Assembly (NCBI RefSeq): GCF_029689925.1
Contig: NZ_CP121445.1
Span: forward strand, 3,022,501-3,086,500
Origin: Anaerocolumna sp. AGMB13025
GTDB lineage: Bacteria; Bacillota; Clostridia; Lachnospirales; Lachnospiraceae
Direction: 5' to 3'
Length of the DNA stretch: 64,000 nucleotides
Part shown: piece by piece, positions 48,339 through 58,094 of the stretch
Position numbering within the stretch: the first letter of the stretch is position 1
Layout of the letters: every line of letters starts with the position of its first letter
Translations under genes and position numbers: made by a program
The notes under the pieces: model-generated
Told to the model about the DNA's origin: nothing
Database searches by the model: none
The model's input: the letters and a program-made list of their open reading frames with translations, nothing else

Positions 48339-49595
48339 ATGGATATTATCAGCAGCGGAAATTTAGTGAATATTATTAGAAAAACCTTGAATTTAATAGA
48401 CGGAAGGCTCATACATCATGGAGAAAGAGTAAGTTATATAATTAATAAGATGCTGACGTATGAAAACCGGTATAAAAAAGATGAAATTCTTTCCTATACT
48501 ATAGCAGCGCTGCTTCATGATATAGGAGCTTATAAGAATGAAGAACTGGATAAAATGGTCCAATTTGAAACCACGAATGTCTGGGGGCATTCCATTTACG
48601 GCTATCTGTTTCTAAAGTATCTGTCCCCCCTTCACAACATCGCAGAAATTGTTTTGTATCATCATCTCGATTATAATAAACTTATAAAACTTAATAGCCC
48701 TTATGAAGCTCTGGCAGGTTATCTGAATCTGGCGGACCGGATTGATGTCAGCTTGATGTATCATGAAGATATCGATGTGGATAAACTCTTTATGGAATAT
48801 TTGGATACCAAATTTTCAAAAAAAGCACTGGATTTATTTAAAGAGGCAGATAAAGAGTACCATATTATCAATAAGTTAAAGGATAATACATATATGAACG
48901 AGCTGAATCAGATCTTTGGGGAGGTCAGCTTTGCACAGGATGAAAAAGAAGCTTTTATAAGAATGTTGATATATTCAATTGATTTTAGAAGTGAATATAC
49001 AGTGATGCATACGATTACTACCGTAAGTATAGCAGATGAAATCGGCATACTTAGAGGGATTAATGAATATGAGAGAGAGATTCTTCATTATGGAGCGCTG
49101 CTTCATGATATCGGAAAGATTTCAACACCTATAAGTATCTTAGAAGCACCCAGAAAATTAACGGAGGAAGAAATGGCAATCATGAAGAATCATGTCCTGA
49201 CCAGTGAATATATTTTAAAGGAATACATTAATCCGGATATTCTTGAGATCGCCATCAGCCATCATGAGAAGATAGATGGTTCCGGATATCACAGAGGCTT
49301 AACCGTTAAGGAGCTGACCATACCACAGAAAATTCTTGCGGTAGCAGACATAGTAAGCGCCCTGTGCGGTAAAAGAAGCTATAAAGAATCTTTTGACAAA
49401 GAAACGATTCTGACGATTATTAAGAACGATTCCGACAAGGGTAAGCTTTGCCCGGATACAGTCGAATGTGTATCCGCGCATTTTGATGAAATCATGGATA
49501 ATGTTAACAGAAATACCTTTGAAACGCTGCATATTTATGCCGACATAAAAAAGAAATATAATGATCTGAATGAAAAATTCCTGTCGTTTACATAG
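48339..49595 (+). CDS. Protein with two HD domains (HD-GYP-like)
   Basis: A 418-residue cytosolic metal-dependent phosphohydrolase with two HD domains. The first (about 20-190) has LLHDIGAY and VLYHHLD. The second (about 220-400) resembles HD-GYP domains: LLHDIGKISTP, then HH, and DGSGYHRGL where the GYP motif is expected, with Pro replaced by His. HD-GYP proteins usually degrade cyclic di-GMP; the altered GYP leaves that open. GGAAAGGA precedes the ATG. It follows the Agr locus after a terminator, so it is not obviously part of it. Confidence 0.82.
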   Translation: MDIISSGNLVNIIRKTLNLIDGRLIHHGERVSYIINKMLTYENRYKKDEILSYTIAALLHDIGAYKNEELDKMVQFETTNVWGHSIYGYLFLKYLSPLHNIAEIVLYHHLDYNKLIKLNSPYEALAGYLNLADRIDVSLMYHEDIDVDKLFMEYLDTKFSKKALDLFKEADKEYHIINKLKDNTYMNELNQIFGEVSFAQDEKEAFIRMLIYSIDFRSEYTVMHTITTVSIADEIGILRGINEYEREILHYGALLHDIGKISTPISILEAPRKLTEEEMAIMKNHVLTSEYILKEYINPDILEIAISHHEKIDGSGYHRGLTVKELTIPQKILAVADIVSALCGKRSYKESFDKETILTIIKNDSDKGKLCPDTVECVSAHFDEIMDNVNRNTFETLHIYADIKKKYNDLNEKFLSFT

Positions 49596-49665
49596 GAGAC
49601 TGGATATGTTTTGGTATATAAAAATATATATTGTGAATTATTTATAAAAATTATTGAATTCTTAC

Positions 49666-49694
49666 TTGTATACCAATTACATTTGGACTATAAT
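49666..49694 (+). promoter_or_regulatory. Promoter of pta-ackA
   Basis: TTGTAT, a 17-bp spacer and TATAAT, leaving a leader of about 140 nt before pta. Confidence 0.65.
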
Positions 49695-49840
49695 GTATCT
49701 GAGATTTTGCTATTTGATATTGTTAAACAAATCGGTTTACCTATCATAGCATGTAATAATTATAAAGAATGTCTGCCATAAAAAGGCAGGCTTTAAACGA
49801 CTGCCTAAAAGGTGTGTTATTTACGAAAGGAGATATTGAC

Positions 49841-50833
49841 GTGGGATTTATTGACGCAATTAAGGAAAGAGCAAAGCAAAACAAAAAGACAATTGTATTA
49901 CCTGAGACAAGTGATAAGAGAACATTGGAGGCTGCTTCTAAAATATTGGCAGAAGGAATTGCAAATATCGTTTTAGTAGGTAATGAAGAAGCCATTAAAA
50001 AGGAAGGTGCAGAATTTGATTTATCCGCAGCTTCTATAGTAGATCCAGCTGCTACAGACAAGCTGGAGTCTTATATTAATCTTTTAGTAGAATTAAGAAA
50101 AAGTAAAGGAATGACTCCGGAAGCTGCAAAAGAATTACTAACCAAGGATTATCTTACCTTTGGCGTAACTATGGTTAAAGCAGGTGATGCTGATGGTATG
50201 GTAGCAGGTGCTATTAATGCAACTGCTAATGTATTAAGACCATCTCTTCAAATTCTTAAAACAGCACCTGGTACAAAATTAGTTTCTGCATTTTTCGTTA
50301 TGGTTGTTCCGAATTGCGAATATGGTTCTAATGGAACCTTTATCTTCTCTGATGCAGGTTTAAACCAGAATCCCAACGCAGAAGAATTAGCTGCAATCGC
50401 TGGCAGTTCAGCAAAGAGCTTTCAGTTATTAGTAGGTGAAGAACCAGTTGTAGCTATGCTTTCCCATTCCACCAAAGGAAGTGCAAAACACGCTGATGTA
50501 GATAAAGTAGTAGAAGCTACAAGAATAGCAAAAGAATTATATCCAGAAGTTAAACTGGATGGAGAATATCAGCTGGATGCAGCCATTGTACCAAGCGTTG
50601 GTGCTTCTAAGGCTCCTGGCAGTGATATCGCCGGAAAAGCGAATGTATTGATTTTCCCTGACCTTGATGCTGGAAATATTGGTTATAAATTAACCCAAAG
50701 ACTTGCAAAAGCAGAAGCCTACGGACCAATCACTCAGGGTATTGCAAAACCTGTTAATGATTTATCCAGAGGATGCTCTGCGGATGATATCGTTGGTGTT
50801 ATCGCAATTACAGCAGTACAAGCAGGTGCTTAA
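49841..50833 (+). CDS. pta: Phosphate acetyltransferase
   Basis: A 330-residue enzyme interconverting acetyl-CoA and acetyl phosphate, the first step of acetate fermentation. The PTA core is recognised by IVLPETSDKRTLEAA, AGAINATANVLRPSLQ and DLDAGNIGYKLTQRL. The start is a GTG 8-12 bases after AAAGGAGA; an in-frame ATG 72 bases upstream lacks a comparable site and would add residues not found in the family. It precedes ackA by 102 bp, with a hairpin between that may lower ackA expression or separate the transcripts. Confidence 0.95.
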   Translation: MGFIDAIKERAKQNKKTIVLPETSDKRTLEAASKILAEGIANIVLVGNEEAIKKEGAEFDLSAASIVDPAATDKLESYINLLVELRKSKGMTPEAAKELLTKDYLTFGVTMVKAGDADGMVAGAINATANVLRPSLQILKTAPGTKLVSAFFVMVVPNCEYGSNGTFIFSDAGLNQNPNAEELAAIAGSSAKSFQLLVGEEPVVAMLSHSTKGSAKHADVDKVVEATRIAKELYPEVKLDGEYQLDAAIVPSVGASKAPGSDIAGKANVLIFPDLDAGNIGYKLTQRLAKAEAYGPITQGIAKPVNDLSRGCSADDIVGVIAITAVQAGA

Positions 50834-50857
50834 AGAACAACTTAATAAGTAGGTGGT

Positions 50858-50892
50858 AAAAGGTAGGAGGAGCTATTGAACCTGCCTTTTGC
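50858..50892 (+). terminator. Hairpin between pta and ackA
   Basis: AAAAGGTAGG (50858-50867) pairs with CCTGCCTTTT (50881-50890) with one G-U pair. The 3' arm ends in four T, but no longer T run follows, so it may be a leaky terminator or an RNA-processing hairpin. Confidence 0.5.
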
Positions 50893-50935
50893 CGTTTATC
50901 CATAAAATTATATGTATACATTAAAGGAGAAAAAT

Positions 50936-52123
50936 ATGAAAGTTTTAGTTATTAACTGCGGCAGTTCATCACTGAAATATCAGTTGATTGATTCAGAGAG
51001 CGAAAAAGCATTAGCAGTCGGACTGTGCGAAAGAATTGGCATCGACGGTCGATTAAACCATACACCGGCAGGCGGCGAAAAAGTGGTTTTAGAAGCCCCT
51101 ATGGAAAACCATGAAGCAGCCATTAAACTTGTGTTGGAAGCACTTATCGACAAAAACCATGGCGTAATTGAAACCCTTGGTGAGATTGGTGCGGTAGGAC
51201 ACAGAGTTGTACACGGCGGTGAGAAGTTTGCCTCTTCCGTAGTTATTACTGAGGAAGTGATAGCAGCCATTGAAGAATGTAATGATTTAGCACCTTTACA
51301 CAACCCAGCCAACTTAATCGGAATCCGTGCCTGCCAGGCAATTATGCCAGGCATTCCTATGGTAGGGGTATTTGATACGGCGTTCCATCAGACTATGCCT
51401 GCGAAAGCTTACCTTTATGGTCTTCCTTATGAATATTATGAAAAATATAAAATAAGGAGATATGGTTTCCATGGAACCAGTCACAGCTATGTTGCAAAAA
51501 AAGCAATGGATTTAGCTAAATTAGAGGAAAAGAATTCAAAGATTATTGTTTGTCATTTAGGTAATGGTGCAAGTATTACTGCTGTATTAAACGGTAAATC
51601 GGTAGATACCAGCATGGGCTTTACACCTCTTGAAGGACTTATCATGGGAACCAGAAGCGGAAGTATTGATCCTGCAATTATTGAGTTTATTGCTAATAAA
51701 GAAAATAAATCCATTGAAGAAATCATGAACATCTTACAAAAGAAATCCGGTGTATACGGTATGTCCGGTGTTTCCAGTGATTTCAGGGATTTAGAGGCAG
51801 CAGCAAAAGCTGGTAATGAAAAAGCAAGAGTTGCTACGGAAGTATTCGTATACCGTGTAGCTAGATATATTGGTTCCTATGCGGCTGCTATGAATGGAGT
51901 TGACGCAATTGCATTTACAGCAGGACTTGGAGAAAATGACTGTAATGTAAGAGCAAGTGTTCTTTCTTATTTAGAATTCCTTGGTATAAAAGTGAATCAG
52001 GAGAACAATAATACCAGAGGTAAGGAAATTATTATTTCTACGGAAGATTCCAAAGTTAAGGTATGTGTAATACCAACAAACGAAGAGCTTGCTATTGCAA
52101 GAGAAACCGTAGCTTTACTGTAA
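50936..52123 (+). CDS. ackA: Acetate kinase
   Basis: A 395-residue kinase making ATP and acetate from acetyl phosphate. The ASKHA-fold signatures are [15 protein letters not shown] at the N-terminus, [10 protein letters not shown] and the ADP-binding [11 protein letters not shown]. The start is the ATG after AAAGGAGAAA; an in-frame ATG 24 bases upstream would add eight residues overlapping that site. With pta it gives the substrate-level ATP of an anaerobic fermenter. Confidence 0.96.
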   Translation: MKVLVINCGSSSLKYQLIDSESEKALAVGLCERIGIDGRLNHTPAGGEKVVLEAPMENHEAAIKLVLEALIDKNHGVIETLGEIGAVGHRVVHGGEKFASSVVITEEVIAAIEECNDLAPLHNPANLIGIRACQAIMPGIPMVGVFDTAFHQTMPAKAYLYGLPYEYYEKYKIRRYGFHGTSHSYVAKKAMDLAKLEEKNSKIIVCHLGNGASITAVLNGKSVDTSMGFTPLEGLIMGTRSGSIDPAIIEFIANKENKSIEEIMNILQKKSGVYGMSGVSSDFRDLEAAAKAGNEKARVATEVFVYRVARYIGSYAAAMNGVDAIAFTAGLGENDCNVRASVLSYLEFLGIKVNQENNNTRGKEIIISTEDSKVKVCVIPTNEELAIARETVALL

Positions 52124-52278
52124 TACAGGTAATGTGGTTGAACCGGTATAACGGATAATGGAATAAATGCGGTAATGCCAATAAAACTAGTAATACCATA
52201 AATTTGGAATTATGTCAAACTGGTATTAAGATTATACCGGTAATACTATAATATGGTTATAAAATAGTAAAATAGCCA

Positions 52279-52307
52279 TTGACAAAACATGGCTGTCTGA
52301 CTATAAT
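52279..52307 (+). promoter_or_regulatory. Consensus promoter of the yceD-rpmF operon
   Basis: A perfect TTGACA, a 17-bp spacer and a perfect TATAAT, 37 bp before the yceD start. Confidence 0.8.
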
Positions 52308-52343
52308 ATAAGAAGTGCGAATTTTTAAAGATAGGAGATTGTC

Positions 52344-52871
52344 ATGATTATTAATTTATCAGAGATAATGTCTGTTAAAGGCAATATCGAACATATACAA
52401 GCACCTATCGAACTAGAGAGTTTTTGTATGGAGGGAATAGAATATCCCTTTGCCAGCAAGTCTTTCGTGGATCTGACCATATCCCATTTGGGCGATCGGA
52501 AAGTGAAAATTGAGGGCGAAGCAAAATTATCTTTATTAATTCCGTGCAACAGATGCCTTGAGAAAGTTGAAACCTGGTTTGATTTAAAGATTCTACAGAA
52601 TTTAGATTTCAAGCAAGGGTCAGATGACCGTATCGAGGAGCTAGACGAAACAAACTATATTAATGGATATGATCTGGATGTAGATTTACTGGTCTATAAC
52701 GAAATCCTTATAGACTTTCCCATGAAGGTTCTGTGTGATGAGGACTGTAAGGGTATATGTAAGGTTTGCGGAACGAATTTGAATAAGAGTTCCTGTAACT
52801 GTGATAATACGGTTTCCGATCCCAGAATGTCAGTTATCCGAGATATATTCAATAATTTTAAGGAGGTGTAA
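52344..52871 (+). CDS. YceD family protein (DUF177, YlbN-like)
   Basis: A 175-residue zinc-binding protein of the YceD/DUF177 family, always found beside rpmF and linked to 23S rRNA accumulation in E. coli and plants. The conserved cysteines are in CNRCLEKVE and in CDEDCKGICKVCG with a following CNC. The ATG follows TAGGAGA. It overlaps nothing and is followed by rpmF after 2 bp, so the pair is translated from one message. Confidence 0.92.
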   Translation: MIINLSEIMSVKGNIEHIQAPIELESFCMEGIEYPFASKSFVDLTISHLGDRKVKIEGEAKLSLLIPCNRCLEKVETWFDLKILQNLDFKQGSDDRIEELDETNYINGYDLDVDLLVYNEILIDFPMKVLCDEDCKGICKVCGTNLNKSSCNCDNTVSDPRMSVIRDIFNNFKEV

Positions 52872-52873
52872 TC

Positions 52874-53056
52874 ATGGGAGCTATCTGTCCAAAGAATAAA
52901 TCTTCTAAAGCAAGAAGAGACAGCCGTAGAGCAAACTGGAAAATGTCTGCCCCTAACTTAGTTAAGTGCAGCAAGTGCGGTGCATTAATGGTACCACATA
53001 GAGTTTGCAAAGCTTGTGGATCTTATAACAAGAAAGAAATCATTCCTCAAGACTAG
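52874..53056 (+). CDS. rpmF: 50S ribosomal protein L32
   Basis: A 60-residue ribosomal protein with the usual opening (PKNKSSKARRDSRRANWK) and a zinc ribbon of CSKCG and CKACG. AGGAGGTG lies before the ATG. In most Firmicutes plsX follows rpmF; here a terminator and unrelated small genes follow instead. Confidence 0.96.
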   Translation: MGAICPKNKSSKARRDSRRANWKMSAPNLVKCSKCGALMVPHRVCKACGSYNKKEIIPQD

Positions 53057-53069
53057 TAAGAGTAAAATT

Positions 53070-53104
53070 AAGGCTTTCCGAAGTTCTTCGGAAAGCCTTT
53101 TTAC
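53070..53104 (+). terminator. Terminator after rpmF
   Basis: A perfect 13-bp stem (53070-53082 with 53087-53099), a GTTC loop and a run of T. Confidence 0.9.
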
Positions 53105-53261
53105 ATGGAGGCAATAGTAGGTGATATTTTGCAGCACCGGGTATACTTAGGCGTTAGGCAGCATACTAGGATGCTGCTAAGTCTTTGGGGGGGGTCATTT
53201 TTATTCGATATTGCATATCAATTAATTATATTGTAATATATAAAGTAGGAGGTGGGGAATA

Positions 53262-53549
53262 ATGGATTTGAAATCAAACAAATTGAACCTAAGAAGATTG
53301 AATTTATCAGCATGGCTGATGGTGTTGTTTACCTACCTATTGCCATATCGTTATGCTGATGGTTTTGAAACTACATTCGGGTATCCAATCCCTTATATAA
53401 CGATTCATGATATACCTATTGAAAGAACTCCCTTTATGTCTATGAATATCAATGTGCTGGCTTTCTTAATTAATATATTTATTATTTATATTATAATTTC
53501 TTTAGCAACAAAGTTATGGAAAAGACTATCAAAAAAGATTAGTAATTGA
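53262..53549 (+). CDS. Small membrane protein, unknown function
   Basis: A 95-residue protein with two hydrophobic helices, about 15-28 and 64-82, joined by a polar loop rich in aromatic residues (YGYPIPYITIHDIP-like). The ends are basic. I do not recognise the family. A strong TAGGAGGTGGG site lies 5-10 bases before the ATG, and a 21-bp terminator hairpin follows. It converges with another small gene. Confidence 0.65.
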   Translation: MDLKSNKLNLRRLNLSAWLMVLFTYLLPYRYADGFETTFGYPIPYITIHDIPIERTPFMSMNINVLAFLINIFIIYIIISLATKLWKRLSKKISN

Positions 53550-53588
53550 AGTTTATGTTTGATATAGAGATAGATTGTGAATAAAGGA

Positions 53589-53642
53589 GAGGCTGTAGCA
53601 TATTTCAGGTTCTTAATCCTGAAATATGCTACAGCCTCTTTC
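53589..53642. terminator. Convergent terminator with a perfect 21-bp stem
   Basis: Bases 53589-53609 pair without mismatch with 53618-53638 around an 8-base loop, followed by TTTC on the plus strand. It separates two convergent small genes and could serve both. Confidence 0.8.
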
Positions 53643-53652
53643 ATGAAAAACT

Positions 53653-53829
53653 TTAATTCCCGCCAGGACCATCACGGCGTTCCCTGTCATCCGTATCTGT
53701 GCTGTCTATACTTGTGAAGGTAGGAAGTTTCCTGGTATCTGTATCTGTACTGGAACTGCCGGATTTCTTTTGGGAAGCTTTACTGGTTGCAGAATTATTT
53801 TTACCTGCTTTGTTTTTGGTATTTGCCAT
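53653..53829 (-). CDS. Small hydrophilic disordered protein, 58 residues
   Basis: A short minus-strand gene. The N-terminal half is rich in Lys, Asn and Ser (MANTKNKAGKNNSATSKASQ). The rest is a Ser/Thr/Asp tract with two TDTD stretches, ending RERRDGPGGN. No fold or family is recognised. A strong AAAGGAG site lies 5 bases before the ATG, so expression is likely. It resembles the small charged proteins common in spore-formers, but a spore role is only a guess. Confidence 0.65.
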   Translation of the reverse strand: MANTKNKAGKNNSATSKASQKKSGSSSTDTDTRKLPTFTSIDSTDTDDRERRDGPGGN

Positions 53830-53989
53830 AACTATCTCCTTTCTTATGGACTAATAATAACTACTGCAAAATAATATCCCAGAAAGCTTGATTTATATCT
53901 GCGTATGGTTTGATTTATTTTGCGGCAGTCTTTATGGAAAATAGTATGGTTTAATTTTTTTATATTATACTAATAAAAATATTGTGAAA

Positions 53990-55258
53990 TTATTGAAGTA
54001 TTATGGTTGACTTATTCGTTATAATATATTGAAGGAGTGATTGTATATACTTATAAATTTTTTCAGGCTCCCTGAAAGCTTCGTTAGTAAGTTCAAAATA
54101 AGTTATTTTATCCTGAAAGCTGTTCTTGAACCAGGGTGAAAACTGTGAATCTGTCTGAGGTAGAAAACGGCTGTATTTTTTATTGTAGCAGGTGCCGGGT
54201 TTGGCTTTTACCTTGAAGTCCTTATCCACATATTGGGCAACACTTTTATGTATGGCGGTATCCTCTTTGGGTAAATAATAATAATCTCTGTAATTATCAA
54301 AGAAATATTTCAGTTCACCTTCATATATTGGAAGTATAATCTTCATCTGATTTTCATCCAGTGAAAGCCGAATGGAACAGGGAATCTGCGCTTCATTTTC
54401 CATATCCTGCATAAACAAAGGAAATGGTGAACGCAGAGTAACCGGTTGTGGCAGACGATAAGGGAGCGTAATTGAAAAGTGGATAAAAGCTTCATTCGGA
54501 TCGTCAGATATGGTTGCTTTCAGGGTCAAGGGGTCAGTAAGGGGCGGGGTAACTAGTACCTCACAATAATAGAGTATATCAGCAACCTGAATCAGGCCTT
54601 TTACATCCTCTAGATTATGTAAAAGAAGTATCTGGGATAATTCCTCAGAAGTCAGATTCTTGGTATTATCCTTTTCTTTATGGGTTATAATATCTGTCAA
54701 ATTGACTTTTTGGCTGACGGAGACGGATTTTTTTCCGGCTAATTTTTCATATTGGACCCGTCCTAAGTAATTGGCATAAATCTGTATCAGATCTTCACCG
54801 CTAAATATGTCTGTGCGGTTAAGACCCACGAATTGCTCAATGGTTTTCAGCTTATAATTTGGAAGAGGCAGCATTTTTTTAAAAGGGAGTATTTTCTTAT
54901 AGATATCAAAACTCTCTAGGTTATCAAAGGTGTAATCCAGGTGGTGGCGTCTGCATTTCTGCAGAATAAACGGGATGTCAAAGCCGCTGCCGTTAAAATG
55001 AATCAGGCGTTTGTAGGATTTTAAGGTCTGGAAAAAGGCCTCTAAGATAGAAATTTCGCTGTTCATATCATCCGCAAGCCACTGGGTCATCTGCCAGGTG
55101 TTATTTTTATAATACATGCAGCCAATTAAATACAGATAAGAAGTATTTGCTGAAAAACCTGTAGTTTCTATATCAAAAAAGATAATGTCCTCCCAGTTAT
55201 AAGGGTACATTAAAGGATAGGAAGGATTAATTTGTAATATTGTATGGATTGTTTTCAT
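53990..55258 (-). CDS. RNase H-like DEDD exonuclease (YprB-like)
   Basis: A 422-residue protein. Residues 25-215 form a 3'-5' exonuclease fold: the first acidic motif is FFDIETTGF, the second HFNGSGFDIPF and a late aspartate is in HNLEDVKGL. This matches the YprB family, whose substrate is not established. The C-terminal 200 residues are a family-typical extension without a known motif. I start at the ATG with AAGGA 8 bases before it, rather than the TTG 21 bases upstream. In Bacillus yprB pairs with the helicase yprA, which is not present here. Confidence 0.82.
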   Translation of the reverse strand: MKTIHTILQINPSYPLMYPYNWEDIIFFDIETTGFSANTSYLYLIGCMYYKNNTWQMTQWLADDMNSEISILEAFFQTLKSYKRLIHFNGSGFDIPFILQKCRRHHLDYTFDNLESFDIYKKILPFKKMLPLPNYKLKTIEQFVGLNRTDIFSGEDLIQIYANYLGRVQYEKLAGKKSVSVSQKVNLTDIITHKEKDNTKNLTSEELSQILLLHNLEDVKGLIQVADILYYCEVLVTPPLTDPLTLKATISDDPNEAFIHFSITLPYRLPQPVTLRSPFPLFMQDMENEAQIPCSIRLSLDENQMKIILPIYEGELKYFFDNYRDYYYLPKEDTAIHKSVAQYVDKDFKVKAKPGTCYNKKYSRFLPQTDSQFSPWFKNSFQDKITYFELTNEAFREPEKIYKYIQSLLQYIITNKSTIILQ

Positions 55259-55428
55259 GTTTTTTTCCTTAATCGACAAAGTTTCTTAACCTTACCCTAA
55301 TTATTTTATCATAAATGGTTAACTTTACAAGAGCAGAATAAAATTGTAAAATAAATGTGTATTTCATGTGTTATATATGTTAAAATATGCATAATATCTT
55401 TTGATATTCCAATTAAAGGCGGATTACT

Positions 55429-57924
55429 ATGTGGGACATACAAATTCTTGGACTTGATTTTTTTGATATTTTTTATAATTTCATTATATATTCATTTCTT
55501 GGTTGGATCTATGAAAGCACTTTCGTATCGATTACGAAGAAAAGCTGGGTGAACAGAGGCTTTTTAAACGGACCGATTATTCCTATCTATGGAGCCGGCG
55601 CTACAATGGTTTATATTGTATTCTGGCGGTACCGGAATCAGTATCTGCTGATATTTACCGGAGGTATGGTCTTAGCGACTTTACTTGAATATATCACGTC
55701 TCTTCTTATGGAACAATTATTTCATGCTAAATGGTGGGATTACAGTGATAAAAAATTCAATGTGAATGGGCGGATCTGCTTAGCTGCCTCCTTATTTTGG
55801 GGTGTTTTATCCCTTATTATGACGGAATTATTACAGCCGGCTATGGTTAAGCTATTAGATGCCATTCCGAAAGAGTACGGAACATATGCAGGATATGTAA
55901 TAATTACGCTCCTTCTCTCCGATACAACTGTAACGGTGGTACATACTCTTAAGCTGGATAGGGTGCTTTCAGATCTTCAAAGACTTAAAACAGATTTTCA
56001 GGATTATATCGAAAAGAGCAGAATTTATGAAACCAAAGAAGAATTAAAACGCAGGCTCTCTGTCTATAAAGCTTCTGAACTGTTGGATGGCATAAAATCA
56101 TTTATGGAGGATAACAGAGATAAATTAATTGAAAGAAATATGACAAAAGACGGGTTTGAATTCAAGAAACTGCGTCTGGAGATAGAAGGACATGTAAAAG
56201 AGTATCTAAACAGATTACAGGTCAGAGAGAGCAAGACTAGTTTTGTTCAACGACGTCTGTTAAAAGCCTTTCCCGATATGCGCTCCATGCGTCACGAAGT
56301 GGAATTAACTAGTTTAAAAGAAAGATTTATAAAAAGTATTAAAAAAGAGAGGTGGTGTAATATGAGCAATATTTTAAGTGATGATTTAAAAGGAACGAGT
56401 AAAAGCTACTTAAGCGGTTTTTTACGTGTTGCTTTAGTAGGAATATTAGTTTTAATTCAGTTTGTTCTTCTTTTTCTGCTTACATATTGGCTTAGTGCGT
56501 CCACAATTTATATTTATATGATTATTGAGATATTCAGTATATTTGTAACGATTGGTCTGGTTAATGATAACAGAAGTCCTTCTTACAAAATCGGCTGGAT
56601 CTGTATTGTACTCATCCTGCCCTTAACCGGGCATATTATGTATGCCCTATGGGGAAAAGCGGGTTCAAAGAAGAAAATAGAAAAACAAGTACTCGCCAAG
56701 TTAAACCATGGTTATCAGTATCTGCACTATGATTCTGATCTGGCGGTAGAATATGCTTTAAAATATCCTACCAAAAGCAGGATTTCAAGATATATGGAAT
56801 CTCAGCACTTCCCGTTGTTTAAGAATAATCAGATCCAGTATTATCCAATGGGTGAGGATACCTTTGAAGCCATATTTGAAGATATAAAGAATGCCAAAAA
56901 GTTCATACTGATTAATTTCTTTATTGTCGGTGAAGGGGTTCTCTGGGATAATATGCATAAACTCCTTCTCCAAAAGATAAAAGAAGGTATCCGGGTTAAA
57001 TTTATGTATGATGATTTTGGTGCAACCCTTCGGACTCCAAAGAATTTCAGAAAGAATCTGGAAGCGGAAGGGTTTGAAATAGCTGTTTTTAATCCAATCC
57101 ACAAATATACGGATAAATTGTATATGAACTATAGAAGCCATCAGAAAATAATTGTAATAGACGGTAATATTGGATATACCGGTGGTATGAATCTGGCGGA
57201 TGAGTATGTGAACCTGGTGAAACGGTTTGGAACCTGGAAGGACAATGCGGTTCGAGTTGCAGGTGATGCAGTCTGGGGACTTACGGTTACCTTCCTGCAG
57301 ATGTGGGAAATCTGCAACAACAATACAAGAATTGATTATGATACCTATCGTCCTACAATGAAATTTGAGCCAAGTGATGTATACTGCCATGTCATATCCG
57401 ACGGACCGGCTAATAACCCTAATAATCCGATTGAAACAGTTTACATGCAGATTATAAATTATGCTAAGAAATATGTCTATATTACAACACCTTATCTTAT
57501 TATTGAGGACGATATGAAGCAGGCGCTGATTACCGCAGTTAAAAGCGGTATTGACGTTAGAATCATAACTCCGTATATACCGGATAAGAAGAATGTAAAA
57601 AGATTAACCAATTATAATTATGGGCAGCTACTGGAGGCCGGCGTTAAAATCTACGAATACAAACCTGGATTTATCCATGCAAAAACTATTATTAACGAAG
57701 ACTGCGGAATTGTCGGAACCATCAATATGGATTACCGAAGCTTTTATCTCCATTATGAATGCGGACTGTGGATGTGTAACAGACAGGCCATTGATGTGAT
57801 AAAGGATGACTTATTAGATACTATGGACATCAGTCTTTTAATAACCTATCAGGATTGGAAGAACCGTCCCTGGTATTTAAAAACTTATCAGAGAATACTG
57901 AATTTATTCTCAACTTTAATGTAG
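55429..57924 (+). CDS. CmpB-type membrane protein fused to cardiolipin synthase
   Basis: An 831-residue fusion. Residues 1-160 carry four to five membrane helices of the putative ABC permease/CmpB family (NFIIYSFLGWIYEST, FLNGPIIPIYG), followed by a helical cytosolic part to about 311. From M312 the sequence is a complete cardiolipin synthase of the phospholipase D superfamily: two membrane helices (about 330-380), then two HKD motifs with H571/K573 and H750/K752. The join lies at KERWCNMSNIL. An AGAGGTGG site stands 6 bases before the M312 ATG, so the free synthase could also be made. Both parts are normally separate genes. Confidence 0.82.
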   Translation: MWDIQILGLDFFDIFYNFIIYSFLGWIYESTFVSITKKSWVNRGFLNGPIIPIYGAGATMVYIVFWRYRNQYLLIFTGGMVLATLLEYITSLLMEQLFHAKWWDYSDKKFNVNGRICLAASLFWGVLSLIMTELLQPAMVKLLDAIPKEYGTYAGYVIITLLLSDTTVTVVHTLKLDRVLSDLQRLKTDFQDYIEKSRIYETKEELKRRLSVYKASELLDGIKSFMEDNRDKLIERNMTKDGFEFKKLRLEIEGHVKEYLNRLQVRESKTSFVQRRLLKAFPDMRSMRHEVELTSLKERFIKSIKKERWCNMSNILSDDLKGTSKSYLSGFLRVALVGILVLIQFVLLFLLTYWLSASTIYIYMIIEIFSIFVTIGLVNDNRSPSYKIGWICIVLILPLTGHIMYALWGKAGSKKKIEKQVLAKLNHGYQYLHYDSDLAVEYALKYPTKSRISRYMESQHFPLFKNNQIQYYPMGEDTFEAIFEDIKNAKKFILINFFIVGEGVLWDNMHKLLLQKIKEGIRVKFMYDDFGATLRTPKNFRKNLEAEGFEIAVFNPIHKYTDKLYMNYRSHQKIIVIDGNIGYTGGMNLADEYVNLVKRFGTWKDNAVRVAGDAVWGLTVTFLQMWEICNNNTRIDYDTYRPTMKFEPSDVYCHVISDGPANNPNNPIETVYMQIINYAKKYVYITTPYLIIEDDMKQALITAVKSGIDVRIITPYIPDKKNVKRLTNYNYGQLLEAGVKIYEYKPGFIHAKTIINEDCGIVGTINMDYRSFYLHYECGLWMCNRQAIDVIKDDLLDTMDISLLITYQDWKNRPWYLKTYQRILNLFSTLM

Positions 57925-58021
57925 ATATAAATATGTAATCCTTAAGGCTTTATAGTATAGCTGCTTCTGACAGGAGTGTGTTGTGGGTTCTGTGTATAAC
58001 GAACATCTGTTTTGAAAGTTC

Positions 58022-58050
58022 TTGCTTAATTCCTTTATTAAGGTTATAAT
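58022..58050 (+). promoter_or_regulatory. Promoter of ruvAB
   Basis: TTGCTT, a 17-bp spacer and TATAAT, 45 bp before ruvA. No LexA box is obvious nearby. Confidence 0.65.
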
Positions 58051-58094
58051 AAAGAAAGATTAAGCAGGAACTTGATTGAAAGGCATGGTGTTAT

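Noticed and set aside
49769..49840. 24-residue N-terminal extension of Pta
   Set aside because: The GTG start has a strong ribosome binding site and matches the family's N-terminus; the upstream ATG has none.
53105..53236. 43-codon ORF after the rpmF terminator
   Set aside because: Its ATG follows the terminator T run with no ribosome binding site; the peptide has no recognisable feature.
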